The notes: generated by a model not told the origin, from the sequence alone. DNA of 64,000 nucleotides from Nocardiopsis ansamitocini (GCF_030268225.1 NZ_BSQG01000001.1:62001-126000), one strand, 5' to 3'; shown: positions 28,617 through 38,120, counted from the first letter of the stretch. Numbers and translations are program-made.

Positions 28617-29609
28617 ATGGGATTCGGAGTCGTATTCACGCAGGGTGTCGTTTCCGGTGACCCCTACCGCGTGGGACAGGAGGTACTGGAGCAGGCCACG
28701 GCGGCCGACCGACTCGGCTTCGACGCCGCTCTGACCACCGAGCACAAGCACTCCACCGAGTACTTCGGTTCCGCCCTCCCCATGGCGTACGCGATCGCAG
28801 CGCGCACAGAGCGGGTGCGAGTGGGGACCAGCGTGGCGCTGGGCCCGCTGTACAACCCGGTGGAACTCGCCCAGGACGCCGCGATGCTCGACCAGATTTC
28901 CGGCGGACGACTGTTCCTCGGCCTGGGCGCGGGCTATCTGGAGGAGGACTTCACCACCGTGGGGGTCCCCTTCACCGAGCGCGCGGGACGCCTGGACGAG
29001 ACGGCGCGGATCGTCCGGTCGGCGTGGACGAACGAGCGTTTCTCCTTCTCCGGCGAGCACTACACGTTCGACGACGTGTCGGTCATTCCCAAGCCCCTTC
29101 AGGCCCACGCGCCCCTCCACCTGGGGGCGTGGACCCCTGGTGGGCTGCGTCGCGCCGCGCGCCTGGGCGACGGCTGGATCAGCAACGCCCTGATGTCGGT
29201 GGACACCATGGCGCAGATGGCCTCGGCCTATCGCGACGAGGCCGCTCTAAACGACAAGGAGGGCCACGTCAGCGCGGTGCGGTTCTGCTGGCCCGCGCGC
29301 AGCCGCGAGGAAGGAATGCGCGACTTCGGCGACACGGCCCTGGCAATGGTGCGCACGCTCTGGGAGTACGGGGCCATCGGCGACATGCCCGGGGTGCGTT
29401 CGGCCTCCGACATCACCATCGACGACGCGGTGCGCGACCGGATCATCTTCGGAACCCCCGACGAGTGCGCCGAGTCCATCAGGGGCTTCCAGGACACCGC
29501 GGGCGTGCAGGACTTTCTCCTGATCTTTCGTCATCCCACCGGCCCCGGGCAGGCGAAGGTCCTGGCCGCCATGGAGTTGTTCGCCACCGAGGTCGCAAAA
29601 CAGTTCTGA
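28617..29609 (+). CDS. LLM-class flavin-dependent oxidoreductase
   Basis: A 330-residue luciferase-like TIM barrel (GFGVVFTQGVVSGDPYRVG start; ALTTEHKHSTEYFG; ISGGRLFLGLGAGYLEEDF). AAAAGGGAG precedes the ATG. It is followed after 22 bases by a Gfo/Idh/MocA dehydrogenase, and the two are probably one operon. The cofactor may be FMN or F420; substrate unknown. Confidence 0.9.
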   Translation: MGFGVVFTQGVVSGDPYRVGQEVLEQATAADRLGFDAALTTEHKHSTEYFGSALPMAYAIAARTERVRVGTSVALGPLYNPVELAQDAAMLDQISGGRLFLGLGAGYLEEDFTTVGVPFTERAGRLDETARIVRSAWTNERFSFSGEHYTFDDVSVIPKPLQAHAPLHLGAWTPGGLRRAARLGDGWISNALMSVDTMAQMASAYRDEAALNDKEGHVSAVRFCWPARSREEGMRDFGDTALAMVRTLWEYGAIGDMPGVRSASDITIDDAVRDRIIFGTPDECAESIRGFQDTAGVQDFLLIFRHPTGPGQAKVLAAMELFATEVAKQF

Positions 29610-29631
29610 GAATCCAGCCGAGGAGCTCGCC

Positions 29632-30711
29632 GTGTCCGTACGTGAACCGATCCGGGTCGGGGTGATCGGCGCCGGTTACGGCTCCGTCGCGCACCTGCCC
29701 GCTTACACCGCACTGCCCGAGTTCGAGGTGGTCGCCCTGGCGACCAGCCACGCCTCCTCCGCCGAAGCCGCGGCTGCCCGGTTCGGGATCGAACGGGCCT
29801 ACGGCGACTACCGGGAACTATGCGCGGACGACCGTGTGGAACTGGTCGACGTGGTGACCAGGCCCAGCCTGCACGCGCCGATGGTGCGTGCCGCCGCGGC
29901 GGCCGGACGGCACGTTCTGTGCGAGGCTCCCCTGGCCGTGCACTCCCGGGAAGCCGAAGAGATGTCGGCGGCGGTCCACGACGCCGGGGTCCGCGCCTTC
30001 GTGAACATGCAGTCGCGGTTCTCCCCGGGGCTGCGCACCTTGCGCCGCCTGGTGGCACAGGGCTGGATCGGTCGGGTGGCCAACGTCCGCGCCACCGCCT
30101 TCTATCCCACTTTCACCCGCCCCGCGGCGGCACCAGGTTCTCTGTGGTGTGCCGACTCAGCAACCGGAGCGGGATCGTTGCGCGTTCACGGCCTGCACAC
30201 CCTCGACTTGATCAATTGGGTCTTCGGGACGACGGAAACAGTGAGCGGGCACGCGGTCACGTCGCGGACTTCCTGGCCGATGCCCGAGGGCCGGCTGCGT
30301 GCCGACAGCGTCGACTCCGCGGCGGTGACCGGACGGTTGCCGCAAGGGGGCGTGTTCTCGCTGCACACCTCGTGGGTGGCCTGGCACGGCAGTGGCTGGA
30401 GTCTTGAGGCCTACGGCGACGAGGGAATGCTGCACGCCAGCGCGGCCGGGCACACCGGGCATTTTCCGGTGACGCTGCGGGGTGCGCGACACGATACGGC
30501 AGAGCCCACGGAGCTCTTCCCCGCGGGGGCCTCCCGAACGACCGCCGGCAGTGGCGTGCCGCCCTTGGGCGGGCTGCTGACAGCCGTCGCCGAGAGTCTG
30601 CGCAGTGGACGCGACGACCCGGATCTGCCGACGTTCGCCGATGGGTTGTCCCTGCTGCGGACCGCGGAATCCGTGGAAGGCGCGCTGTGGGACGGGACCC
30701 GATCGGGCTAG
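29632..30711 (+). CDS. Gfo/Idh/MocA family oxidoreductase
   Basis: A 359-residue NAD(P)-dependent dehydrogenase. The N-terminal Rossmann fold has GVIGAGYGSVAHLPAY (about 9-24), the DVVTRPSLHAPM stretch and a CEAPLAVHSREAEEM segment. The family usually has a catalytic Lys in EKP here; this protein reads EAP (CEAPLA), so the key Lys is missing and the reaction may differ. The GTG start follows GAGGAG. It is second in a two-gene operon with the flavin oxidoreductase. Confidence 0.88.
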   Translation: MSVREPIRVGVIGAGYGSVAHLPAYTALPEFEVVALATSHASSAEAAAARFGIERAYGDYRELCADDRVELVDVVTRPSLHAPMVRAAAAAGRHVLCEAPLAVHSREAEEMSAAVHDAGVRAFVNMQSRFSPGLRTLRRLVAQGWIGRVANVRATAFYPTFTRPAAAPGSLWCADSATGAGSLRVHGLHTLDLINWVFGTTETVSGHAVTSRTSWPMPEGRLRADSVDSAAVTGRLPQGGVFSLHTSWVAWHGSGWSLEAYGDEGMLHASAAGHTGHFPVTLRGARHDTAEPTELFPAGASRTTAGSGVPPLGGLLTAVAESLRSGRDDPDLPTFADGLSLLRTAESVEGALWDGTRSG

Positions 30712-30848
30712 CCCCACCGGATCGGACTCCTGGAAGCGGACCATCGGTCGGTGCGACGAAGGCCATGCCCGACCGCGGCCCGTACTCGCCGCCTCTTCGT
30801 ACGGTACGGGCCGAGAACGGTCCCGCCCTGCACGGCGGTGCGCCGATA

Positions 30849-30885
30849 CCCGGTCCCGCCGATCCAATGGGTCGGCGGGACCGGG
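30849..30885. terminator. bidirectional terminator
   Basis: 17-base arms (30849-30865 and 30869-30885) with one wobble pair and a 3-base loop. It sits between the plus-strand dehydrogenase and the small minus-strand gene. Confidence 0.75.
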
Positions 30886-30936
30886 CCGGTCAGCCCCAGG
30901 CCGATTCGCTCCGGCGGCGGTGCGCGCCGTCCACCG

Positions 30937-31116
30937 CTAGTCGGGAGGCTCGGTGTCGGCTTCGGTGTCGGGGCGCTCGTCCTGGCCGGGACGGGACTTC
31001 TGCTCCGGCTCCTCGGTCTCCTCTGCCGGCTTGGAGAAGTCGATTTCGGGGACCTCGGGAAAGCCCGGGGGAAGCGGAGGGTCGGGGGTGATGGGCGGGT
31101 CGTCGTGTCGAGTCAT
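30937..31116 (-). CDS. small acidic proline-rich protein, 59 residues
   Basis: A short frame (MTRHDDPPITPDPPLPPGFP, then EVPEIDFSKPAEETEEPEQK and a tail ending TEPPD) with strong G/C third-position codon bias and a G-rich run before the ATG. It is unstructured, has no hydrophobic segment and is not a recognised family. The next gene upstream on this strand is glycerol dehydrogenase; they may be separate. Confidence 0.55.
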   Translation of the reverse strand: MTRHDDPPITPDPPLPPGFPEVPEIDFSKPAEETEEPEQKSRPGQDERPDTEADTEPPD

Positions 31117-31195
31117 GGCCCCCCGCTACCCATAGGAGGCCGCAGTGAACGAAACGCCGCGCAGCAACCCGGCTCCCGCCTCACCCGACCGCCGT

Positions 31196-32353
31196 TCAGT
31201 GCCTGTTCGGTGCCTCCGGAGCGGGCAGCCCCGCCTCGGAGCGGACCGAACGGCCCAGGACCTCGACCGCCTTGAGGGCGTCCAGCAACGCGTCCTCGGA
31301 AACGGGGAACGCGAGATTGTGGATCGTCTCCTCAGGCACGATCGCGGCACGCACGACCTCGCGCAGCGTGTCGTCGTCGGCGTCGCCCAGCCCCACCTCG
31401 GTCAGGCTGGTCGGCAGCCCGACCCGCATGGTGAACGCGACGAACTCCCTGATCTCGCTGGTGTCGGCGCCCTCCAGGATCAGTTGGCAGATCGAACCGA
31501 TGTTGACCTTTTCGCCGTGGGCGAGGCCGTGCGTCTGGGCGACCGCGGTCAGCCCGTCGTGGACCGCGTGTGCGGCGGCCAGACCGCCCGACTCGAATCC
31601 GAGCCCCGACAGCAGCGTGTTGGCTTCGACGACCGCCTCGACCGAGGGCGTCACCAGGTCGTTGCGCACCGCGTCGATCGCCGGCAGGGCGTGCTCCCAG
31701 AGGATGTCCCAGGAGAGCCGGGCCAGTGCCGTGCCCGCATGCGTCGCGCTGCCGCCCGCCATCGTGGTGGCAGCGGAACGTTGCACGGCGCGGGCCTCGA
31801 TCCAGGTCGCCAGGGCGTCGCCGACCCCCGCGATGAGGAACCGCACCGGAGCTTTGGCGATAAAGCCGGTGTCGACGAGGACGAGGTCCGGGTTGCGCGA
31901 ATAGAACCGGTAGGAATCGAACGCTCCGTCCTCGGTGTAGACCACCGAGAGAGCGGAGGTCGGGGCGTCGGTGGAGGCCGCCGTGGGAACACTGACCCAG
32001 CGCACCCCGGCGTTGTCGCCCGCGGCCTTGGCGGTGTCGATGGCAGCGCCGCCGCCCAGCCCGATGACCACATCGGCGCCCTGTCCGCGGATCAGTTCCG
32101 CGATCCGCTCCGCCTCCGCGGCGGTGGGCACTCCGCCGAAGATCTCGAACACCACCGGCAGGCCGGCCCGTTCGAACGACTCGGTGACGGTCGACTCGGT
32201 CAACTTCCGCACCACGTCGTCGGTGAGGATCAGCGGTGTGGATCCGATCTGGGCGACGTAGCGCCCCAACTCGCCCAATGCCCCGCGGCCCTGCACGTAA
32301 CGGGCCGGTGAGAGCAGCGAGCGCAGTACCGGGGCCTGGGTCGTCTCAGTCAC
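31196..32353 (-). CDS. gldA: glycerol dehydrogenase-like iron-containing alcohol dehydrogenase
   Basis: A 385-residue cytoplasmic enzyme. It has VIGLGGGAAIDTAKAAGD (NAD binding, about 93-110), PTAASTDAPTSALSVVYTEDG (typical of glycerol dehydrogenases), and the metal ligands: Asp in VGDALATW, His in AAAHAVHDGL and His in GLAHGEKV. It would oxidise glycerol to dihydroxyacetone with NAD, using Zn or Fe. Other polyols are possible. It is transcribed alone. Confidence 0.88.
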   Translation of the reverse strand: MTETTQAPVLRSLLSPARYVQGRGALGELGRYVAQIGSTPLILTDDVVRKLTESTVTESFERAGLPVVFEIFGGVPTAAEAERIAELIRGQGADVVIGLGGGAAIDTAKAAGDNAGVRWVSVPTAASTDAPTSALSVVYTEDGAFDSYRFYSRNPDLVLVDTGFIAKAPVRFLIAGVGDALATWIEARAVQRSAATTMAGGSATHAGTALARLSWDILWEHALPAIDAVRNDLVTPSVEAVVEANTLLSGLGFESGGLAAAHAVHDGLTAVAQTHGLAHGEKVNIGSICQLILEGADTSEIREFVAFTMRVGLPTSLTEVGLGDADDDTLREVVRAAIVPEETIHNLAFPVSEDALLDALKAVEVLGRSVRSEAGLPAPEAPNRH

Positions 32354-32519
32354 GGAAATGGTCTCCTCGTTCTTTTCTTGCCGACACGATCGAAGAACCT
32401 CGTGCTCGCGCGACTGCCGGAGTACGGCGCGATGACCGGCCCCACCCCGGAGGCGCTCGACGGGCCCCTCTCCGGGAGACTGACCGCACAGCTCCGGTTA
32501 AACCGCTCGGGAAAGCAGA

Positions 32520-32551
32520 AACCGCCCCCCGACCGAAATCGAGGGGCGGTT
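32520..32551 (-). terminator. terminator of the helicase gene
   Basis: Arms AACCGCCCC (32520-32528) and GGGGCGGTT (32543-32551), followed on the minus strand by TTTCTGC. Confidence 0.8.
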
Positions 32552-32561
32552 CGGGCAAAGG

Positions 32562-34250
32562 TCAGCGCGCTTCGTAGCGCTCGCGGCGCACGACCGTCTT
32601 CTTCCCCTTGACGGTGCTGCCGCGCAGGGCCTCGATGACGTCCTCGGCGGACGCCTCGGGGACCTCCACCAGGGAGAACCGGTCGGCGATCTCGATCGCA
32701 CCGATGTCGCGGCCGCTGAGCCCCGACTCCCCGGCGATGGCTCCGACCAGGTCCTGGGGCCGAACCCTGGAACTGCGGCCGATCCCGACGAACAGACGCG
32801 TCATCCCGCCCGAAGGCGCGCGCCCCCGCCGCGGTCCGCGTCCGGATGTCTCGCGCCGGTCCCCACGCCCGTCACGGTCACGCTCCGGACGCATGGTGAT
32901 CTCGGGGATCTCCTCCTCGTCGGCGGCCGCGCCACTGGACTCGTGCGCCAGTTTCACCGCGGCGAGCGCGATCTCCATGACGTCGAACTCCTCGGCGAGC
33001 GTCTCGACCACGCCGCGGAACCGGTCCAGGTTGTCCTCCAGGAGGCTTTCCTGGAGCGCGGCCCGGGTCAGTTCGAGCCGCCGAGCCCGCAGGTCGGCGA
33101 TGCTGGGCATCTTCTCGACCGTGATCTGACGCTTGGTCGCACGCCCGATGGTCTTGAGCATGCGGTGCTCGCGCGGCTCGACGAGAGTGATGGCCACACC
33201 CTCGCGCCCGGCGCGACCCACGCGGCCGATCCGGTGCACGTAGGACTCGGTCGCCGAGGGCACGTTGTAGTTCACCACGTGGGTGAGGTGCTCGATGTCG
33301 AGACCGCGCGCGGCGACATCGGTGGCGATGAGCAGGTCGGCCGTCCCATTGCGCATCCGCCCCATCACGCGGTCGCGCTGCTCCTGGTTCATCCCGCCGT
33401 GCAGGGCCTCGGCCCGGTAGCCGCGGGCGTTGAGGGTCTCGGTCAGCTGGTCGACCTCCTCGCGGGTGCGACAGAAGACCAGTGCGGCGGTGGGGGCTTC
33501 CACGTCCAGCACGCGTCCCAGCGCCGCCGGCTTGTGGGCCCGCGGAACCACGTAGGCGCTCTGGCGCACCAGCGGCTCCTCCCCCGGTGCGGGGGTGTCG
33601 CGCGCGATCTGGATGCGGACCGGGTCCTGCAGATGGCGACGGGCGATCACGTTGATGCGCGCGGGCATCGTCGCCGAGAAGAGCACCGTCTGGCGGTCTT
33701 CGGGGGTCTCCTGGAGGATCGACTCGATGTCCTCGGCGAATCCCATGTCCAGCATCTCGTCGGCCTCGTCGAGGATGACCATCTGGAGCGCGTCCATGGG
33801 CAGCGTTCCACGACCGATGTGGTCGAGTGCGCGGCCGGGCGTGGCGACGACGACGTCGACACCGCGTTCCAGGGCCCGCAACTGGCGTCCGATGGGCTGC
33901 CCCCCGTAGATGGGGAGGACGCGTGCACCGAGGTCGCGTCCATAGCGGTGCAATGCCTCCGAGACCTGGACGGCCAGCTCTCGGGTGGGGACGAGCACCA
34001 GGGCCGTGGGCTCCTTGCCCTTCCCTCCCGCGGGCATCCTCTGGAGGACCGGAAGAGCGAACGCGGCCGTCTTCCCCGTCCCCGTTGCGGCCTGTCCGAG
34101 CAGGTCACGACCCTCCAGCAGTGAGGGGATCGCCTCCCGCTGAATGGGCGTGGGCTCCTCGTAACCGAGACCCGAAAGCGCACGCAGCAGCTCCGGCCCC
34201 AATCCAAGGTCAGCAAATCCGGTCGTGTCGTCGGTCGTGTTCTGGGTCAT
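32562..34250 (-). CDS. DEAD-box ATP-dependent RNA helicase
   Basis: A 562-residue helicase. Motif I is ATGTGKT (55-61), motif Ia PTRELA, motif II DEAD (161-164), motif III SAT (192-194) and motif VI HRIGRVGRAGR, slightly different from the usual HRIGRTGRAGR. The C-terminal 80 residues form a DbpA-type RNA-binding domain (RLFVGIGRSSRVRPQDLVGAI). Such DeaD/CsdA-like proteins help ribosome assembly and mRNA decay, notably in the cold. The ATG at 34250 fits the family start. Confidence 0.93.
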   Translation of the reverse strand: MTQNTTDDTTGFADLGLGPELLRALSGLGYEEPTPIQREAIPSLLEGRDLLGQAATGTGKTAAFALPVLQRMPAGGKGKEPTALVLVPTRELAVQVSEALHRYGRDLGARVLPIYGGQPIGRQLRALERGVDVVVATPGRALDHIGRGTLPMDALQMVILDEADEMLDMGFAEDIESILQETPEDRQTVLFSATMPARINVIARRHLQDPVRIQIARDTPAPGEEPLVRQSAYVVPRAHKPAALGRVLDVEAPTAALVFCRTREEVDQLTETLNARGYRAEALHGGMNQEQRDRVMGRMRNGTADLLIATDVAARGLDIEHLTHVVNYNVPSATESYVHRIGRVGRAGREGVAITLVEPREHRMLKTIGRATKRQITVEKMPSIADLRARRLELTRAALQESLLEDNLDRFRGVVETLAEEFDVMEIALAAVKLAHESSGAAADEEEIPEITMRPERDRDGRGDRRETSGRGPRRGRAPSGGMTRLFVGIGRSSRVRPQDLVGAIAGESGLSGRDIGAIEIADRFSLVEVPEASAEDVIEALRGSTVKGKKTVVRRERYEAR

Positions 34251-34908
34251 GCTCCGGTCTCCTCGTCCCGGGGCAGATGCGCACGGGACCCTCGTTGACG
34301 GCGTGTCGCGCTCCTGCGTCCGATCCCGTTGCGACACCGAGGCACCTGTTTTTGGGCGCGGTGGGGCTCATCGGGGCGACGGCCATGGCGACCTGCCGAT
34401 TGTAAGTCCCGACGGCGTGTCCCTCGTGTCACCCATCGCCAGAAAAGGATTCCGGAGGACTTTTTCCCCGGTTTCATGTGCCCTGGTCATCTCGGCTGAG
34501 CAGACGCGAGTATGCGTGGCGACGCTGGGTAGGCGGCGAATCGTGGAGCGTCCGAGCGCGCGCATCGCGCCCGCCGGGCTGGGCCGGGTTGAAAAAACAG
34601 CTCGCCGCCGGGGCCCATGCCCGTTCAGGGCATGGGCCCTCTCCCCTTTCACAATCCGGTGTGGTGCGCGCCATGGTTTTAGGCATGTCGCAAACCGGCC
34701 GCTGCGGGACACGAGCCGTCAGCGAGAAACCGAGGTCCGGTGATCTGCCAGCTCATCACGGTGCCCGGGAACACACGTTCGGGCCGCAACGTGTGGCCGA
34801 ACGTAAAGAGGGCATTCAGATTCACGACACCCCCGGAACCCGCCATGCCGCGAGGGATGCCGCATCTGCGACCAGTCGGATGCTCCCTCCGGGCTTGTGG
34901 AGGACTCC
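34251..34908. other. long intergenic region with an isolated hairpin
   Basis: 658 bases without a supported gene between the divergent helicase and ANTAR genes. A perfect 12-base-arm hairpin (34611-34622 with 34628-34639) lies in the middle, with GAAAAAACAG on one side, which would be a U-tract on the minus strand. It has no gene before it on either strand, so it may end a small RNA or long leader. Confidence 0.45.
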
Positions 34909-35271
34909 ATGACCGTTGACTCGAAACCGCAGTACGTGCTCCCCGAAGCACTCGTCCACCGCAACCAGGAACTGGAGGAGAAGGTACGTAATCTCACGCA
35001 CGCGCTGGAGTCGCGTGCGGTCATCGACCAGGCGATAGGCGTGATCATGGCGGTGCGCTCCTGCGATTCAGAGCGTGCGTGGACGATCCTGTCCACCGCG
35101 TCCCAACGCACCAACACCAAGGTCAGGGAGATCGCGTCGGCCCTGACGGCCACCGCGTTCGGCGCGCTGCCCCCCGAGACGGCCAGGCCGGTACGCCATG
35201 CCCTGGCCATCATCACGAGTCAACCGCGCCGGAAGCCGGCCTGCCTGCCCGACCAGGACGCCGGCGACTGA
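34909..35271 (+). CDS. ANTAR domain protein
   Basis: A 120-residue protein with a short coiled N-terminus (NQELEEKVRNLTHALESR) and an ANTAR domain (AVIDQAIGVIMAVRSC, then AWTILSTASQRTNTKVREIASAL). ANTAR proteins bind two-hairpin RNA motifs and stop transcription termination. Here there is no receiver or GAF domain, as is common in actinobacteria. GGAGG precedes the ATG at 34909. Targets are unknown. Confidence 0.9.
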   Translation: MTVDSKPQYVLPEALVHRNQELEEKVRNLTHALESRAVIDQAIGVIMAVRSCDSERAWTILSTASQRTNTKVREIASALTATAFGALPPETARPVRHALAIITSQPRRKPACLPDQDAGD

Positions 35272-35323
35272 TCGCGCCGCCCGGCGGCTGCCCGAGCGGA
35301 GACGGGAGGCCGCCGCCTCGGGC

Positions 35324-35482
35324 TCAGTGCCCGGGCGGACCGTTTTTCGGGCTGTCCTGGGGACTCGCCAAGGCATCGAGCAGTGCGAGCAGGCCGGAGC
35401 CCGGCTTCTCTTCGTCGATGAGTGCGTACGCGGCTGCCAACATCTCCTCGTCATCGAGGTCGCTCCAGTCCACGTTCTCCAC
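35324..35482 (-). CDS. small acidic hypothetical protein
   Basis: I read 52 residues from a GTG at 35482 (MENVDWSDLDDEEMLAAAYA, then LIDEEKPGSGLLALLDALAS). It looks like a compact helical protein, with coding-type codon use. The ribosome site is weak and the frame is open upstream to 35548. The family is unknown. Confidence 0.45.
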   Translation of the reverse strand: MENVDWSDLDDEEMLAAAYALIDEEKPGSGLLALLDALASPQDSPKNGPPGH

Positions 35483-35729
35483 CCCGGGTTGTCTGTCGCC
35501 CTCCGCTCGGTTCCCAGCACAACAGCTGGAAAAGGAACCGGCCCCCAACCGACGATTTCATGATCACCGAGCCGGCAACACGGCCAATAATGATGAAATC
35601 TCTGGCAACGGTACCCTTTTCCACTCGTCCGACACCGCGAAGAACGAAGGCGGGACCATACCGCCGGGGCGACCGGGCAACGCCACGGGCGTCGCGCAAA
35701 AGACTTCCGGAGTCGTGGAGATCAAGGAC

Positions 35730-35765
35730 ACGCCCGTCCCCGGCCCGGAGACCGGGGCTGGGCGT
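35730..35765 (-). terminator. terminator of the small membrane protein gene
   Basis: Imperfect hairpin, arms 35730-35743 and 35752-35765 with two mismatches. Confidence 0.5.
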
Positions 35766-35790
35766 TGATCACTGATCGGACCGGGCCACC

Positions 35791-35964
35791 TCAGCGGCGC
35801 CGACCGCGCGGCAGCGCAGTGGCGATTCCGGAGAGGTGCAGCGCGACGCAGAGCAGCCCGGCAAGCGCCAGGCTGGTGGGGGTGATGATCTCGGCGACGG
35901 AACCGATGGCGATCTCGAACAGCAGGGCGAGACCGAAGAGAACTGCGGCTGCAATGGCGAACAT
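35791..35964 (-). CDS. small membrane protein, 57 residues
   Basis: Two hydrophobic helices (FAIAAAVLFGLALLFEIAIG and SLALAGLLCVALHLSGIA) and a basic end (PRGRRR). GGAGG lies 7 bases before the ATG. It is below usual annotation size but well supported. Function unknown; similar small proteins are common in actinobacteria. Confidence 0.7.
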   Translation of the reverse strand: MFAIAAAVLFGLALLFEIAIGSVAEIITPTSLALAGLLCVALHLSGIATALPRGRRR

Positions 35965-36297
35965 GGAGTCCTCCGAGGGGATCGGTGATTCGGGGGTCGT
36001 GTGATTGGTACGGCGGCAGCCCGCTACCCGGCGTGTCGGCGGCCTACGCACATCCGCGGGGTTTTTGCATTCCGGTTCGGTAACGCCCCCCTTCCGCATC
36101 GCCTGCGCACAAGGCTTTTCAGCGCGGCGACCTGCACCGGCCACCGGGCGGCAGCCCGGAACGCGACACGGATCCCTGTTCACGGAGCGAAGCGGATGAA
36201 CGCGGACGTTTCAGTGGAATCTCCTGCCCTGGTCGGGGTAGTGCTACCGCGACCATGAACAGGCCGTCCGTACGGCCGTTGCCCCCTGGAGGCAGCA
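35965..36297. other. divergent intergenic region
   Basis: 333 bases between two small membrane protein genes transcribed away from each other. No gene or clear hairpin seen. Confidence 0.35.
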
Positions 36298-36507
36298 GTG
36301 CGCAGCAGAACGGTACTTCCGGTAATCATCGTCGTCTGGCTGCTCATCGGGGTGCTCGCGGCGGTGCAGCGCGGGTACTTCAACGAATCCGAGCAGAACT
36401 GCGCCACGATCGGCAGCACCCTGGTGACCGTGCTGGCCGGTCCCTTGAACTACGTCGGCCTCAACCCCAGCATCGACTGCCCCGAGTTGCCCCAGCCCTC
36501 GGAGTAG
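36298..36507 (+). CDS. small single-helix membrane protein, 69 residues
   Basis: The GTG at 36298 follows GGAGGCAGCA. One N-terminal helix (VLPVIIVVWLLIGVLAAVQR) is followed by an external segment with two Cys (NCATIGSTLVTVLAGPLNYVG; DCPELPQPSE). The pattern NCA-GSTLVTVLAGPLNYVG-NP is one I believe recurs in actinobacteria; no function is known. Confidence 0.75.
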   Translation: MRSRTVLPVIIVVWLLIGVLAAVQRGYFNESEQNCATIGSTLVTVLAGPLNYVGLNPSIDCPELPQPSE

Positions 36508-36748
36508 CCGACAAGAGCGGTCAGATCCCCGTGGGCCGCTGGGTGGGGCTCGGGCCTACCCCGACCCGGCCCAACGGCCCACGAACCCCGGAATCTGTTT
36601 CTCAGGGGCGCATGCACCCCGACCGGCGGCGCGATGACGCCACGGTTCGACCGGACGGACGCCTCACCGGAGCAGAGCGATGTGCATGCCCCCTCCGGTC
36701 TGGGCAGCGGCCCCTTGATCCGTACACCGGACGAGGGGAACGACGCAC

Positions 36749-37717
36749 ATGAGAATCGGGTACAAGCTCTTCGCCGAGGCGTACTCGCCACAGGAAATGG
36801 TGCGCCAGACCATCCGGGCCGAAGTGGCCGGATTCGACTTCGTCGAGATCAGCGACCACTTCCACCCCTGGCTCTACAGCCATGGGCACTCCGGCTACGC
36901 CTGGTCGATCCTGGCGGCCGCTGCCACCCGCACCGAAGGCATCGAGCTGGCCACCGGGGTGACGTGCCCCTTCATCCGGTACCACCCCGCGGTGGTGGCG
37001 CAGGCGGCGGCCACGACCGCGCTGCTCAGCGGCGGCCGATTCGTGTTGGGCGTGGGAGCGGGGGAACGGCTGAACGAGCACGTGGTGGGCCGGGGATGGC
37101 CGGCCGTCCACCACCGCCACGCGATGCTGCGGGAGTCACTGGAAATCATCCGGCTGCTGTGGTCGGGGGGCTACCACTCCTTCGAGGGCGAGCACCTCTC
37201 TCTGGAGGACGCCCGTGTGTTCGACCTTCCCGAGACGGCACCACCCATCATCGTGGCGATCAGCGGCCCCGCATCGGCGCGGATCGCCGCCGAGTTCGGC
37301 GACGGGATCTTCACCACCGAACCCAAACCCGAACTGGTCGGTGCCTACTCCGATGCCGGAGGCTCCGGAGCGGCCTACGGCGAGGTCCCGCTGTCCTGGG
37401 CGCCCGACGAGGCGAGTGCGCTCCAGTCGGCACACGAGAAATTCCGCTTCGGGCTGACCGGCTGGAAGGTGCAGTCCGAGCTTCCCAACCCGGTCAACTT
37501 CGAGGCCGCCACCGCCCACATCCGCGAAGAGGACATGCGCGCGACCTTCGGCTACGGACCCGATCCGGCGAGTCATCTGGCGGTGGCACGCCAGTTCGCC
37601 GACGCGGGGTTCGACAACCTGGCGCTGGTCAACGCCGGCCCCGATCCGGACGGGTTCTTCGACTTCTTCACCGCCGAGCTCGCCGAACCCTTGCGGAGAC
37701 TGCGGGCGGCGTCCTGA
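36749..37717 (+). CDS. F420-dependent LLM-class oxidoreductase
   Basis: A 322-residue TIM-barrel enzyme. The start MRIGYKLFAEAYSPQEM, then VEISDHFHPWL and GVGAGERLNEHVVG, fit the F420-dependent branch (FGD1-like, TIGR03557). The family uses reduced or oxidised F420 for hydride transfer. It is probably monocistronic, with GAGGGGAA before the ATG. Substrate unknown; a sugar-phosphate dehydrogenase role would need more evidence. Confidence 0.88.
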   Translation: MRIGYKLFAEAYSPQEMVRQTIRAEVAGFDFVEISDHFHPWLYSHGHSGYAWSILAAAATRTEGIELATGVTCPFIRYHPAVVAQAAATTALLSGGRFVLGVGAGERLNEHVVGRGWPAVHHRHAMLRESLEIIRLLWSGGYHSFEGEHLSLEDARVFDLPETAPPIIVAISGPASARIAAEFGDGIFTTEPKPELVGAYSDAGGSGAAYGEVPLSWAPDEASALQSAHEKFRFGLTGWKVQSELPNPVNFEAATAHIREEDMRATFGYGPDPASHLAVARQFADAGFDNLALVNAGPDPDGFFDFFTAELAEPLRRLRAAS

Positions 37718-37820
37718 GCAGAAGCCGGGGCGCGGCGTTCGGGAACCGAGGGGGCCGCGGCCATGGATGGCCTGGGCCGGCCAGGGACGGGCGGCGCCGC
37801 GAAGTCGTTCATGGTTGCTG

Positions 37821-38012
37821 GGCGTCCCCCACGCGGAGGTGGGCGCGGTGGTGCGCACGGTCGCTGGATCGGAACTGGACGCGAAGACGCTGCGCGCCTT
37901 TCTGGTCGGCCGGCTGGTCGCGTTCAAGGTCCCCGGTCACGTGCGGGTCAGTGCCGAGGATCGGCCGAGCAACGCCACGGGCAAACGACTGAAGAAGCGT
38001 CTGCGCGACGAG
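37821..38012 (+). pseudogene. acyl-CoA synthetase remnant (C-terminal end)
   Basis: In one frame 64 residues read GVPHAEVGAVVRTVAG, then TLRAFLVGRLVAFKVPGHVR and SNATGKRLKKRLRDE. This is the typical C-terminal domain of AMP-binding acyl-CoA synthetases, whose conserved Lys sits in NATGK. No start codon, catalytic N-terminal domain or matching flank is present. It is a truncated leftover between the F420 enzyme and the RHH gene. Confidence 0.7.
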
Positions 38013-38120
38013 GCCGGTTGGGCCCGCGGCCGGCAGCCACCTCGCCCGACGCACAGTCGAGGGGTCGCTCCGGGCCGTTGGAACGGCGGGGAGCGCCCCC
38101 TCGACACGATCGGCAGACGG

